Assembly: GCA_011620135.1 (NCBI GenBank)
Contig: WOZS01000053.1
Location: 1-53,727, forward strand
Source of the DNA: Gammaproteobacteria bacterium
GTDB lineage: Bacteria > Pseudomonadota > Gammaproteobacteria > WOZS01
Reading direction: 5' to 3'
DNA: 53,727 nucleotides
This document shows positions 7,614 through 16,334 of the stretch, piece after piece. The first letter of the stretch is position 1; each line of letters starts with the position of its first letter. Under the pieces are notes generated by a model that saw nothing but the letters and a program-made list of their open reading frames with translations, did no database searches and was not told the origin of the DNA. Position numbers and translations under genes: made by a program.

Positions 7614-9923
7614 TTGAAACAGGCGACCTACGTGAGTGCCGGCATGCTGCTGGCACTGCTGGGAGTGATGATGGATGAGGCAATTCCCCAACCACTCTAC
7701 CGAGACCCCGGGCAACCAGTGGAGGTTCGCGTCCAGGATCTGTTGGACCGCATGTCCATTCGGGAAAAAACAGCGCAGTTGTGGCAGGTGGACTCCTCGG
7801 TGGTGCTCAACGAGGATTACACGCTGAATGAGAAGGCAGGCCGTCGCACAGTGATACAGGATGGCGCAGGCAGCTTCCTGACTGTTTCAGGGGAACCGGC
7901 AAGACAGTTGCAACTCATGGCCCGCAATGAGACGCGGTTGGGGATCCCCTTGTTGTTTTCCATGGATGGCATCCATGGCCATGCGCTCTATCGGGGGGCC
8001 ACGGTCTATCCCGTGCCGCTGGCCCTGGCGTCGTCGTGGAATCCATCCCTGCTGCATGATGTGGCCCAGGCTACGGCCGAGGAGATGACTGCCACGCTGG
8101 TGCGCTGGAATTATTCCCCTGTGCTGGATGTGGCCCGTGATCCCCGCTGGGGGCGCATCGTGGAGGGTTTTGGGGAAGACCCCATGCTGGTTGGTGCATT
8201 GGGCGCGGCTATGGTGCAGGGCTACCAGAGCGATGATCTCGGCAGGCCCACTGCCGTGCTGGCTACGGGCAAGCATTTTGCCGCCTATTCCCAAACCACG
8301 GGCGGCAGGGATTATTCGCCGGCGGACATCTCCGAGCGCACCTTGCGCGAGATCTTCTTGCCACCCTTCGAGCAGGCGGTGGGCTTGGGCTTGGGCTCCA
8401 TCATGACGTCGTTCAACGAGATCAACGGCATACCCTCCACGGCCAATGAAGGCCTGCTGCGCGGCGTTCTCAAGGGTGAGTGGGCCTTTCCTGGGCTTGT
8501 GGTCTCGGACTACAACGCAGTGAGCATGCTGTATGACACGCAGTACATTGCCGCCACGCCGGCGGACGCCGCAGCGCTGGCGCTGGGTGCAGGGACCGAT
8601 ATCGACATGGTCAGCACCACGTATCTGGACAATCTCCCCGGATTGCTGGTCACGCACCAGGTGCCGGAGCGCCTGCTGAACGATGCGGTGGGCCGATTGC
8701 TGCGCATCAAGTTCATGCTGGGGCTGTTCGATGAACCAGCCCCGCCACAGAACAATCCCGCAGCCCTGAATACCGCTGCGCACCGCGCTCTGGCGCGGGA
8801 GGCGGCTCGCCAATCGCTGGTGCTGCTCAAGAACGACCATGACCTGCTGCCCTTGGGCGAGGTGCAGCGCATCGCGGTGATCGGTCCTCTGGCCGACAGC
8901 CCCCGGGACCAGAACGGCGGCTGGAGCAATCCGCAGCCTGCGGAAAACATCGTCACGGTCCTGCAGGGCATCAGGAAACTGGCCCCGCCAGGTACCGAGG
9001 TGCTCTATGCCCAGGGTACCGATCCCGAAGGCCAGCAAGAAGAGCGGATCGATGCGGCAGTGACCGTGGCGGCCCAGGCCGATGTGGCGATCATGGTGCT
9101 GGGAGAGCCGCAGAACTTTTCGTCCGAGCCCAATAGCCGGGCAAGCCTCGACCTGCCCGGTATCCAGCAGCAACTCCTGCAGAAGGTCTGGGCCACGGGT
9201 GTGCCGGTGGTGCTGGTGCTGATGAATGGCCGCCCCTTGACCATGGCATGGGCCGCCGAGACCATCCCCGCCATCGTGGAGTCCTGGTTCCCGGGAGAGG
9301 AGGGTGGCATGGCCATCGCCGAGGCGCTGTTCGGCCATGTCAACCCCTCTGGGAAGCTTGCGGTCACCTTTCCCCGGAGCATCGGCCAGATACCTCTGTA
9401 TTACTGGCATTATCCGCAGAAAAACTGGGATCACGAGTTCTACGGCAACAGCTTGACGGGCCGCTATGTCGACCTCGAGGACGAGCCGCTGTTTCCCTTC
9501 GGCTTTGGCCTGAGCTATACCACGTTTGCCTATGAGAACATGAAGGTAAGCCCCCAACAGGTGGGGCCGGATGGCAAGGTGACCGTCTCGTTCGATGTGA
9601 TCAACACCGGCAAGCGCGCCGGCACCGAGACCGCCCAGCTCTACCTTGCGGATCTCGTGGGCAGCGTCACCACCCGCAGCCTGGCGCTCAAGCGTTTTGC
9701 CAGGGTGCCCCTTGAGCCTGGTGAGCGACACCGGGTGACCTTCACGCTGGGTCCAGAGGATCTGGCCATCCATAATGCCGCCATGGACTTCGTGGTGGAA
9801 CCGGGGGACTTCGAGGTCTATGCAGGGCCCATGTCCACCGGATTTCCCCTGAAGGGCAGCTTCCATACGAACAGGACCATCATGGTGAAATCTGCTTTCA
9901 TGCCACCCCTCGCAGAGGATTGA
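7614..9923 (+). CDS. bglX: GH3 family beta-glucosidase (BglX-like)
   Basis: This 769-residue glycoside hydrolase family 3 enzyme should release glucose from the non-reducing ends of beta-glucosides. Domain order is a GH3 N-terminal barrel (about 35-370) with [18 protein letters not shown] and TGKHFAAY, the nucleophile aspartate at residue 299 in VVSDYNAV, a C-terminal GH3 domain (about 395-630) with the acid/base region GEPQNFSSEPNSRASLDLPG, and a fibronectin-III-like domain ending near residue 750. The best-supported start is a TTG behind a strong purine-rich ribosome site. The first 25 residues contain a lysine and a short hydrophobic stretch, so periplasmic export is likely, but the signal peptide is weak. 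It is followed after four bases by a HisN-like phosphatase gene. Confidence 0.9.
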   Translation: MKQATYVSAGMLLALLGVMMDEAIPQPLYRDPGQPVEVRVQDLLDRMSIREKTAQLWQVDSSVVLNEDYTLNEKAGRRTVIQDGAGSFLTVSGEPARQLQLMARNETRLGIPLLFSMDGIHGHALYRGATVYPVPLALASSWNPSLLHDVAQATAEEMTATLVRWNYSPVLDVARDPRWGRIVEGFGEDPMLVGALGAAMVQGYQSDDLGRPTAVLATGKHFAAYSQTTGGRDYSPADISERTLREIFLPPFEQAVGLGLGSIMTSFNEINGIPSTANEGLLRGVLKGEWAFPGLVVSDYNAVSMLYDTQYIAATPADAAALALGAGTDIDMVSTTYLDNLPGLLVTHQVPERLLNDAVGRLLRIKFMLGLFDEPAPPQNNPAALNTAAHRALAREAARQSLVLLKNDHDLLPLGEVQRIAVIGPLADSPRDQNGGWSNPQPAENIVTVLQGIRKLAPPGTEVLYAQGTDPEGQQEERIDAAVTVAAQADVAIMVLGEPQNFSSEPNSRASLDLPGIQQQLLQKVWATGVPVVLVLMNGRPLTMAWAAETIPAIVESWFPGEEGGMAIAEALFGHVNPSGKLAVTFPRSIGQIPLYYWHYPQKNWDHEFYGNSLTGRYVDLEDEPLFPFGFGLSYTTFAYENMKVSPQQVGPDGKVTVSFDVINTGKRAGTETAQLYLADLVGSVTTRSLALKRFARVPLEPGERHRVTFTLGPEDLAIHNAAMDFVVEPGDFEVYAGPMSTGFPLKGSFHTNRTIMVKSAFMPPLAED

Positions 9924-9927
9924 ACGC

Positions 9928-10713
9928 ATGAGCAAAGAATCCTTGGCGCCTCGCCTCGAAGCCGCCCTTGCGGCGGTGGAAGCAGCACAGGATGTGCTTT
10001 TGTCCTGCTGCAACCGCTCACTGGAGGTCACACTGAAGGCGGACCACAGCCCGGTCACCGAAGCAGACAGGGATGCCGAGGCGGCCATCAAGGCGGTATT
10101 GCAAAAGCGCTTTCCAGACGATGGTTTTTATGGGGAAGAAGGAGGGCAGGAGCGTGCCGATGCCCCTTTCCTGTGGTTGATCGACCCTTTGGACGGCACC
10201 AAGTCTTTTATACGGGGCACACCCTATTATTCCACGCAGCTTGCCTTGTGGCACGACGGGATGGTCGTTTTAGGTGTGTCCAATGCGCCGGTCTTCAGGG
10301 AACGTGCCTGGGCGGTGCGCGGGCAGGGGTCTTTCCTGAATGGCCAGCGCCTGGCTGTGAGCAGGATCGCTGCCTTGGACGAGGCGGTGTTGTCCACCGG
10401 CAACATCAAGTCATTGGCGGCCCGTCCTGCCTGGGGGCGTTTCGGGGTCTTGCTGGGGCAGGTGAACCGGAGCCGCGGGTACGGCGATTTCTGTCATTAC
10501 CACATGCTGGCATCAGGCCAGCTGGATGTGGTGATGGAGTCGGACCTCAACATTCTGGACATTGCTGCCTTGAGCCTCATCGTGACCGAGGCAGGCGGCA
10601 TGGTGACCGACCTCGATGGTGGACCTGTGGGGCTGGCCACCACCCACCTGCTGGCCAGTAATGGCCTGTTGCATCAACAGGTGTGCCAGCAACTGGCCTA
10701 TGCCGCCAGTTGA
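9928..10713 (+). CDS. Inositol-monophosphatase family phosphatase, HisN-like
   Basis: This is a 261-residue Mg-dependent, lithium-sensitive-type phosphatase. Metal-binding motifs are GEEGG near residue 70, the signature IDPLDGTKSFIRG near residue 85 and LNILDIAAL near residue 210. The form DPLDGTKSF followed by TQLAL, together with the YGDFCHYHMLASG segment, resembles histidinol-phosphatases of the HisN type more than CysQ or SuhB. A histidine-pathway role is therefore the favoured guess, but the substrate is not provable from sequence. It starts four bases after the beta-glucosidase stop and faces purH 16 bases away, so it probably shares the beta-glucosidase transcript. Confidence 0.75.
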   Translation: MSKESLAPRLEAALAAVEAAQDVLLSCCNRSLEVTLKADHSPVTEADRDAEAAIKAVLQKRFPDDGFYGEEGGQERADAPFLWLIDPLDGTKSFIRGTPYYSTQLALWHDGMVVLGVSNAPVFRERAWAVRGQGSFLNGQRLAVSRIAALDEAVLSTGNIKSLAARPAWGRFGVLLGQVNRSRGYGDFCHYHMLASGQLDVVMESDLNILDIAALSLIVTEAGGMVTDLDGGPVGLATTHLLASNGLLHQQVCQQLAYAAS

Positions 10714-10729
10714 TGTGCCAAAGGATCTG

Positions 10730-12286
10730 CTAGTGCCTGAAATGCCGACCTGGCAGCCAGCCCAGGATGATGCCCCCCTGCTGGGCCGCCTCCAGGACCT
10801 CTGCATCACGCCTGGAGCCATTGGGCGCCAGCACGGCACGGATGCCCGCCTGGACGAGCTTGTCAAGGCCATCGCGAAACGGAAAGAAGCCATCTGAGAC
10901 CGCAACTGCTCCGGCTGGATCATGCCCGCGATCGCTGGCCTTGAACAAGGCAACGCTTACCGCGTCCACCCGGCTGGTCTGGCCACAACCAATACCGATG
11001 GTGTGGCCATTCTTGGCCAGGACTACGGCATTGGAGCGGGCGTGCTTGGCCACCATGGCAGCCAGCAGCAGGTCAGTGCGCATGGCTTCATCCTCCAGGG
11101 AACCACAGGCCATGGTCCATGGTTCCAGGGGTTGGTTGTCGCTTTCCTGTCCCAGGATGAGGCCCCAGGCGCTGCGCCATTGCCGCTGCTCCAGGGCTTG
11201 CTGTGCCTTGAGCAGGCGCAGCCTGGGTTTTTCTCTTTGCAGGATGGCTTGTGCTTCTGGCGTGAACTCTGGTGCTGCCAGCACCTCCAGGAAGCGGTGG
11301 CCCAAGCGTGCCACGGTGGCCGCATCGCAAGGTGCATTGAGGGCGACGATGCCGCCATAGGCCGAGAGCGGGTCGGCGCGCCAGGCCTGTTCTGCGGCCT
11401 CAGCAGGCGTTATTCCCAGGCCTGCCCCACAGGGGTTCTGATGCTTGACCACGACGCAGGCTGGTTGGGGAAGGTCGCTGACGCAGGCCCAGGCACTGTG
11501 GGCATCCATGAGGTTGTTGTAGGACAAGCCCGGAGCTGCTTGTGCTGTCAGGTCAAACAGGACCTCCTGGCCGGACACGCGGTAACAGGCCGCATGCTGG
11601 TGTGGGTTTTCCCCATAACGGGGCGCTGCTGCCTCGGCAAGGGTCAGGAGGACATGATCCGGCCATGGGGAGGTAGTACTACCGGCGCGTGCGCCGGCGC
11701 GTGCGCTGGGCTCGGTTGCCGCCAGGGCACTGCCAATGGTGTGGTCGTAGGCAGCCGTTCGGGCAAAGACGCGGCGGGCAAGCATCCAGCGGCAACGAGC
11801 CAGCATGGCTGCGCTGTGGCTCATGGCCTCCATGAGATCGTGAAAATCCGTGGTATCGGCAAGGGCAGCCACATGGACACAGTTTTTGGCTGCCGCGCGC
11901 AATAACGCCACCCCACCGATATCGATGCCCTCCCAGGGGACCTCCTCGGGATGCTCGGCCCATAGCCGGGCAAAGGGATAAAGATCAATGGCCACCACGT
12001 CTATGGGCAGGATGTCCTGGGTACAAAGCGCTTGCCTGTCGGCACCAGTGGCCAGGATACCCGCAAAGAGCTTGGGATGCAGGGTTTTGACCCGACCAGC
12101 GAGGATCTCCGGGAAACCTGTATAGTCGGCTACCCGTTGACAAGGCACCGCGGCGCGCTCGAGATGGGCGGCCGTACCATCTGTAGCCAGTATATGCAGA
12201 TCGTGTTGCTGGAGGAAGCAAGCCAGATCCACCAGACCTGTCTTGTCGGAGCAGCTCAGCAGGGCGGCATGCCGTGAGGTGAGCAT
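10730..12286 (-). CDS. purH: Bifunctional AICAR formyltransferase / IMP cyclohydrolase
   Basis: This 518-residue PurH catalyses the last two steps of IMP synthesis. The N-terminal cyclohydrolase half begins with a variant of the usual start (HAALLSCSDKTGL instead of ALISVSDKTG). It then shows DYTGFPEILAGRVKTLHP and DLYPFA. The C-terminal transformylase half has RYGENPHQ, VVKHQNPCGAG, DPLSAYGGIVALN and a normal C-terminal GRHFRH. Start ATG 12286 was chosen because it aligns with the family start and sits four bases after the fis stop; the longer ATG at 12319 would overlap fis. The fis-purH arrangement is typical of gammaproteobacteria and suggests co-transcription. Confidence 0.93.
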   Translation of the reverse strand: MLTSRHAALLSCSDKTGLVDLACFLQQHDLHILATDGTAAHLERAAVPCQRVADYTGFPEILAGRVKTLHPKLFAGILATGADRQALCTQDILPIDVVAIDLYPFARLWAEHPEEVPWEGIDIGGVALLRAAAKNCVHVAALADTTDFHDLMEAMSHSAAMLARCRWMLARRVFARTAAYDHTIGSALAATEPSARAGARAGSTTSPWPDHVLLTLAEAAAPRYGENPHQHAACYRVSGQEVLFDLTAQAAPGLSYNNLMDAHSAWACVSDLPQPACVVVKHQNPCGAGLGITPAEAAEQAWRADPLSAYGGIVALNAPCDAATVARLGHRFLEVLAAPEFTPEAQAILQREKPRLRLLKAQQALEQRQWRSAWGLILGQESDNQPLEPWTMACGSLEDEAMRTDLLLAAMVAKHARSNAVVLAKNGHTIGIGCGQTSRVDAVSVALFKASDRGHDPAGAVAVSDGFFPFRDGLDKLVQAGIRAVLAPNGSRRDAEVLEAAQQGGIILGWLPGRHFRH

Positions 12287-12290
12287 GGTC

Positions 12291-12563
12291 TTACAGGGCA
12301 ATGAGAATGCTGTGTTCACGAATCTTGCGTCGCACCGTGGCCCGGGTGAGCCCCAGGATGCGCGAGGCCTCGCTCTGGTTGCCAGATGTATGTTCGATAA
12401 CGACCCTAATCAGGGTCTGCTCGACCTCTTCCATGACATGCCTGTGCAAACCAGAGATGGACTGGTCCCGAAGTTCGTGAAGATAGGTGCGCACGGATGT
12501 TTCCACGGAGTGGCGCAAGGAGAGTGGCGCGGGCGGGTAGATCCTGTTTTCTGGTTGTGACAT
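12291..12563 (-). CDS. fis: Fis family nucleoid-associated DNA-binding protein
   Basis: This 90-residue protein has the Fis layout: a variable N-terminus, the dimer region (SVRTYLHELRDQ and MEEVEQTLIRVVIEHTSGNQ), and a C-terminal helix-turn-helix (SEASRILGLTRATVRRKI) like that of E. coli Fis and of NtrC C-termini. It would bend DNA and activate rRNA and tRNA promoters. ATG 12563 lies 11 bases after AGGAG; ATG 12572 is in frame but only two bases from the same site, so the shorter form is preferred. It is directly upstream of purH. The usual upstream partner dusB is absent; an enoyl-CoA hydratase gene is there instead. Confidence 0.88.
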   Translation of the reverse strand: MSQPENRIYPPAPLSLRHSVETSVRTYLHELRDQSISGLHRHVMEEVEQTLIRVVIEHTSGNQSEASRILGLTRATVRRKIREHSILIAL

Positions 12564-12615
12564 GGCTGTCATATCTCCTGATATTATCAATGGTTTGCAA
12601 AACGAAAATGGCCTG

Positions 12616-12641
12616 CATCCCCCCATTCCCTGCGGGGGATG
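12616..12641. terminator. Hairpin between the enoyl-CoA hydratase gene and fis
   Basis: CATCCCCC (12616-12623) and GGGGGATG (12634-12641) form a perfect 8-bp stem with a 10-base loop in the roughly 100-base gap between the hydratase stop and the fis start. On the minus strand the stem is followed by CCATTTTCGTTTT, a broken T-tract, so it may be a weak terminator. It could equally be a leader structure of fis. Confidence 0.45.
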
Positions 12642-12667
12642 ACACGGGAAAAAAAGAGAGACCCGCC

Positions 12668-13447
12668 TTATCGGCCTGTCCAGCGTGGTTCCCGTTTTTC
12701 CAGAAAGGCGCTGATCCCTTCCTGGGCATCTTCTGTGGCAAGGGTCTTTTGCAGCATTTCGCCGAGATAGGGCAGGGCCTTCTCGAAGGAGAGGCTTTCC
12801 TGGTGATCACAGGCCTCGAGGCCCAAGCGAATGGCGCTGGGGGAGAGTGCCGCGATTTCCCGGGCCAGCTGGTCTGTGGCCTGATCCAGCTCGGCAGCCG
12901 GGACGGCCTGATTGATGAGCCCCCATTGCTCAGCCTGGCGGGCATCGATCCGGTAGCCGCGCATGGCAAAATCGATGGCTGCCCGGCGGGGCATGACGCG
13001 CATCAGCCCAGCCATCACCATGAAGGGAAACAATCCGCGCTTGATCTCTGGCAGACTGAAGGTGACGTGGTCGGCCGCAAGCACGTGGGTGGCGTTGCAT
13101 ACCAGCAGCAGGGCGCCTGCCAGGACAGCGCCTTGCGTTTTGATCAGCACAGGTTTGTGTAGCTGTCTGATGCGCAGGGCCAGGCTTGGCATGTCTGCGG
13201 CGCTGCCTCCGCTGCTGCCCTGCTGGGACATCATGCTGAGATCGCCGCCGGCACAGAAGGTGTCCCCGGCGGCGCCGATGACCACCACACGGATCTCCGG
13301 GTCGGTCTTGGCCTGCTCGAGGGCATTGCTGATGCCCCTGGCCATGTCGGCATTGATGGCGTTCTTTTTTTGTGGACGATTGAGTGTCAGCACCATGATA
13401 TGGTCCTGGACAGCACACAGCACAGGGTCGTTTGCATCAGTCGCCAT
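12668..13447 (-). CDS. Enoyl-CoA hydratase/isomerase family protein
   Basis: This 259-residue crotonase-fold protein would hydrate or isomerise an acyl-CoA. Oxyanion-hole segments are visible in FCAGGDLSMM (about residue 65) and TQGAVLAGALLLVCNATHVL (about 105); the second replaces the usual glycine-rich A-G-G-G with AGALL. A PEIKRG follows near the usual catalytic glutamate region. The C-terminal FLEKREPRWTGR is a typical crotonase ending. It is the last gene of the SDR-AtuA-hydratase set, 148 bases after atuA, so it may act on the same branched acyl-CoA, as AtuE (isohexenylglutaconyl-CoA hydratase) does in Pseudomonas. The exact substrate is unknown. An in-frame GTG at 13453 is an alternative start. 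Confidence 0.85.
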   Translation of the reverse strand: MATDANDPVLCAVQDHIMVLTLNRPQKKNAINADMARGISNALEQAKTDPEIRVVVIGAAGDTFCAGGDLSMMSQQGSSGGSAADMPSLALRIRQLHKPVLIKTQGAVLAGALLLVCNATHVLAADHVTFSLPEIKRGLFPFMVMAGLMRVMPRRAAIDFAMRGYRIDARQAEQWGLINQAVPAAELDQATDQLAREIAALSPSAIRLGLEACDHQESLSFEKALPYLGEMLQKTLATEDAQEGISAFLEKREPRWTGR

Positions 13448-13601
13448 GGTCACGTATCTCCAACTGGCTGTAGTTTAACAAAATGACGCCGCATCGCCTT
13501 GTGCATGAAAACAGGTGGGTGACATGGAGCAGCAAGGCCATGCGCTTGTCTCCAGGGCCACAGCAGGCGGCTGCCCGCCGTGGCCCGCATTGGCGAGACG
13601 T

Positions 13602-15377
13602 TCAGTCCGTCTGTTGCACGATGCCCCGAGGCACCCTGATGACCTTGGTCCGCAGGTATTCGCCAAGGGTTTTGGCCTGCGGGTCGACCCGAGGACTGGA
13701 GGCCACGCCATCGCCCAGGATGCCACAGATCACGAAATTGATGGCCAGTATATTTGGAAACTCGGCGCGCTCGATGGGAAAGGGCCGGAGGTCCGGCAGG
13801 AGTTCCGTGAGCTTGTCTGTGGTCAGAAAATGGGCCAGAAAACCATAGCTCTTGGCATGGCGTGCCCAAACACCCAGGTTGGCGTTGCCACCCTTGTCTC
13901 CGGAGCGGGCACCGAACAGACGGCCCAACTGCACTTCGATCAAGTCGTTGAGTTCCACGAGCTGGATGGGCTGGGGCTGTTTCACCAGCGCTGGCCTTTC
14001 ATGAAGCACCAGGCTGGCCGGCTCCACATGCCATTGTTCCCCATCCATATGGACAGTCTCGGTGATGTGTGTGCTGGCCACCAAGGCTGGCCAGTAGACC
14101 AATCGGGGGGATGCTCCCCGTGGCGGCGCCCCGCCGGCTCCCAGGCCAGGGACATTGGACAGTCCCAGCTCGATCATGGCTGCGGTGAAGCGCCTGCCCA
14201 CCAGGGTTTCATCCTTGGATGTCACATGGATGCGCAGCGTGGCCAGGGCCTCTTCGTTACAGGTGGCATCCGGTTTGTCACAGCGAATGAGTTGCACATG
14301 AACGCTGTCGAACAGATCCCTGCCACCCAGGCTGTGGAACAGTGTCTCCACCAGGATCTCGGCCTTTTTCTCCACCTGGGGTCCGCACAGCGACATCTGC
14401 ATGAGGTTCTGATAGCCGCCCATCATGTTGATGCAGACTTTGTGGTGGGGTGGCGGCAAGGACCCCTTGGTATCGCTTATTCGCACCCGGTCCGGTCCGA
14501 CCTCATCGAGTCTGATGGTATCGAAATGGCCGGTGACATCCGGGTTGAGATAGGTAACCCCGCCGATCTCATAGAGGATCTGGGCTGTGATCGTACCCAC
14601 AGTCACCATGCCGCCGGTATTGGGGTGCTTGGTGATCACAGAGCTGCCATCTGCTGCGATCTCGGCAATGGGAAAGCCAACATTCCTGAAACTGGGCACT
14701 TCCTCGAAAAAGGCGTAATTGCCACCTGTAGCCTGGCAGCCGCATTCAATGACATGGCCTGCTGCCAAGGCACCGGCCAAGGCGTCCAAGTCATCGCGCC
14801 GCCAATTGTGATACCAGGCCGCAGGCCCCATGACCACCGAGGCATCGGTGACCCGCGGGCAGATCACAATGTCCGCACCCCGATCCAGGGCTTCTTTGAT
14901 ACCCCAGCATCCCAGGTAGGCGTTGGCGGTCATGGGTAAGGCCCCGGCATCCCGCAGCGCTGTCTGGCGATCCATGTGAAAGAAGCTCTCTCCTGCGGAT
15001 TGCAGGGCCTGGAGTCTCGGGGCCAGGTCATCGCCGTCAATCCAGGCAATGCGTGCCTTGAGCCCCAGTTTCTGGGCCAGGGCTTCCAGGGCACGGGCCA
15101 GGCCGGATGGATTCAGACCACCTGCGTTGCTGACCACCTTGATGCCCTTGGCGAGGCATTCCGCCAGCACGCCTTCCATCTGCTGCAGGAAGGTCTGGGC
15201 ATAGCCTTCCTCGGGATTTTTCATGCGCTTGCGCAGCAGGATGGCCATGGTCAATTCGGCCAGGTAATCGCCAGTGAGCACATCGATGGGTCCGCCACGC
15301 ACCATGGCGGAGGCTGCATCCATGCGATCTCCGAAAAAGCCGCTGCAGTTGGCGATGCGAACGGGGCGTGTACTCAT
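13602..15377 (-). CDS. Acyclic terpene utilisation AtuA family protein
   Basis: This 591-residue protein matches the AtuA/DUF1446 family from start (RIANCSGFFGDRMDAA) to end. Other family-like segments are VVSNAGGLNPSGLA, ICPRVTDASVVMGPAAW, GCQATGGNYAFFEE and the C-terminal GARSGDKGGNANLGVWAR. AtuA is needed for growth on citronellol and geraniol in Pseudomonas, but its reaction is unknown; homologues also sit in other acyl-CoA clusters. The start has AGGAG seven bases upstream, and in-frame extension to 15500 runs into non-coding sequence. It is between an SDR gene and an enoyl-CoA hydratase gene. The biotin-dependent geranyl-CoA carboxylase and acyl-CoA dehydrogenase genes of the full atu cluster are not in this window. 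Confidence 0.88.
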   Translation of the reverse strand: MSTRPVRIANCSGFFGDRMDAASAMVRGGPIDVLTGDYLAELTMAILLRKRMKNPEEGYAQTFLQQMEGVLAECLAKGIKVVSNAGGLNPSGLARALEALAQKLGLKARIAWIDGDDLAPRLQALQSAGESFFHMDRQTALRDAGALPMTANAYLGCWGIKEALDRGADIVICPRVTDASVVMGPAAWYHNWRRDDLDALAGALAAGHVIECGCQATGGNYAFFEEVPSFRNVGFPIAEIAADGSSVITKHPNTGGMVTVGTITAQILYEIGGVTYLNPDVTGHFDTIRLDEVGPDRVRISDTKGSLPPPHHKVCINMMGGYQNLMQMSLCGPQVEKKAEILVETLFHSLGGRDLFDSVHVQLIRCDKPDATCNEEALATLRIHVTSKDETLVGRRFTAAMIELGLSNVPGLGAGGAPPRGASPRLVYWPALVASTHITETVHMDGEQWHVEPASLVLHERPALVKQPQPIQLVELNDLIEVQLGRLFGARSGDKGGNANLGVWARHAKSYGFLAHFLTTDKLTELLPDLRPFPIERAEFPNILAINFVICGILGDGVASSPRVDPQAKTLGEYLRTKVIRVPRGIVQQTD

Positions 15378-15435
15378 GATGGATCTCCTGGTCAATGGGT
15401 GGTCGGGTCCGACACGGGGGCTGTTTTCCCGGAGG

Positions 15436-16308
15436 TCAATACGATGCGCCGGGCAGCCAGGATGGACGAAAGGCGCGATGAAAACCGTCGAACGGTTCAT
15501 TGCTCTTGTGGTCTTCGATGGATATCATCTGGGCCCACAGGCTGGAGGCGCCATCCACCTTGAGCAAGGCCCCTGTGGTATAGGCGCTGGCCGGCGAGAG
15601 CAAAAAGACCACCGCCGCACTGACCTCGCTTTCTGTCCCCAGGCGCTTCAGAGGGATTTGCTGACGTACCGAATCCAGGTGGTCCATGATACCAGGACCA
15701 TAGGTCTCGAGGCCGCTGGAGGCAATGGTTCCCGGCAAGATGCCGTTGATGCGGATATTGTACCTGGCCCATTCCACGGCGGCCGTGGCGCAGAGGTTGG
15801 CCACCCCGGCACGGGCGGCTCCCGTATGACCCATGTTGGGAAACCCTTTTTCCATGTCGGCCAGAATGCAGACGATGGAGCCGCCGTGCTGATTCATGTA
15901 TTGATTGACAGCCTCCCGGGAGACCAGGAAGGTGCCGGTGAGGTTGTTGCGTACCACGGCCTCGAAGCCTTTTTTGGAAATGTTTTCCAGCAGGGCGGGG
16001 AATTGGCCGCCCGCATTGTTGACCACGCCATCGAGCCTACCGTGGCGCTGGAGGATGGTGGCAATCATGGCGCGGACCTGGTCCTCCTCGCGGATGTCGC
16101 AGGTTGTCAGGTCCACCCGCCCGCCATCCTCACGGATCTCATCGGCAACACGCGCCAATTTGTCCAGGGATCGTCCAGCTATAAAGGGTATGGCCCCGAG
16201 GGCAGCCAGCTCATGGGCGATGCATCTGCCGATGCCAGAGCCACCTCCTGTCACCAGAATGACGTGGTTATCGAAAAGTCCCGCTCGAAAGATGGATTGA
16301 TAGGGCAT
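15436..16308 (-). CDS. SDR oxidoreductase, trans-2-enoyl-CoA reductase/AtuG-like
   Basis: This 290-residue short-chain dehydrogenase has the NAD(P) motif TGGGSGIG at about residue 20, the NNAGG motif near 97 and a normal C-terminal KVDGASSLW. At the catalytic position the usual Y-x3-K is absent; the segment reads GHTGAARAGVANL, resembling the HSGAARAGV of peroxisomal trans-2-enoyl-CoA reductases. A CoA-ester reductase or dehydrogenase is therefore likelier than a simple alcohol dehydrogenase. The start has AGGAGG five to six bases upstream. It is the first gene of the AtuA cluster, with a candidate promoter and inverted repeat immediately upstream. Confidence 0.83.
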   Translation of the reverse strand: MPYQSIFRAGLFDNHVILVTGGGSGIGRCIAHELAALGAIPFIAGRSLDKLARVADEIREDGGRVDLTTCDIREEDQVRAMIATILQRHGRLDGVVNNAGGQFPALLENISKKGFEAVVRNNLTGTFLVSREAVNQYMNQHGGSIVCILADMEKGFPNMGHTGAARAGVANLCATAAVEWARYNIRINGILPGTIASSGLETYGPGIMDHLDSVRQQIPLKRLGTESEVSAAVVFLLSPASAYTTGALLKVDGASSLWAQMISIEDHKSNEPFDGFHRAFRPSWLPGASY

Positions 16309-16334
16309 GTGTTCCTCCTTTTAAGGCAATGCAT

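Noticed and set aside
7887-10091. 734-codon minus-strand frame opposite the beta-glucosidase gene
   Set aside because: It is antisense to a clear GH3 enzyme, His/Gln/Gly-rich and without family motifs; a GC-rich shadow frame.
9928-10713. CysQ (3'(2'),5'-bisphosphate nucleotidase) identity for the phosphatase
   Set aside because: The DPLDGTKSFIRGTP signature and YGDFCHYHMLA segment fit HisN-type histidinol-phosphatase better; the substrate is left open.
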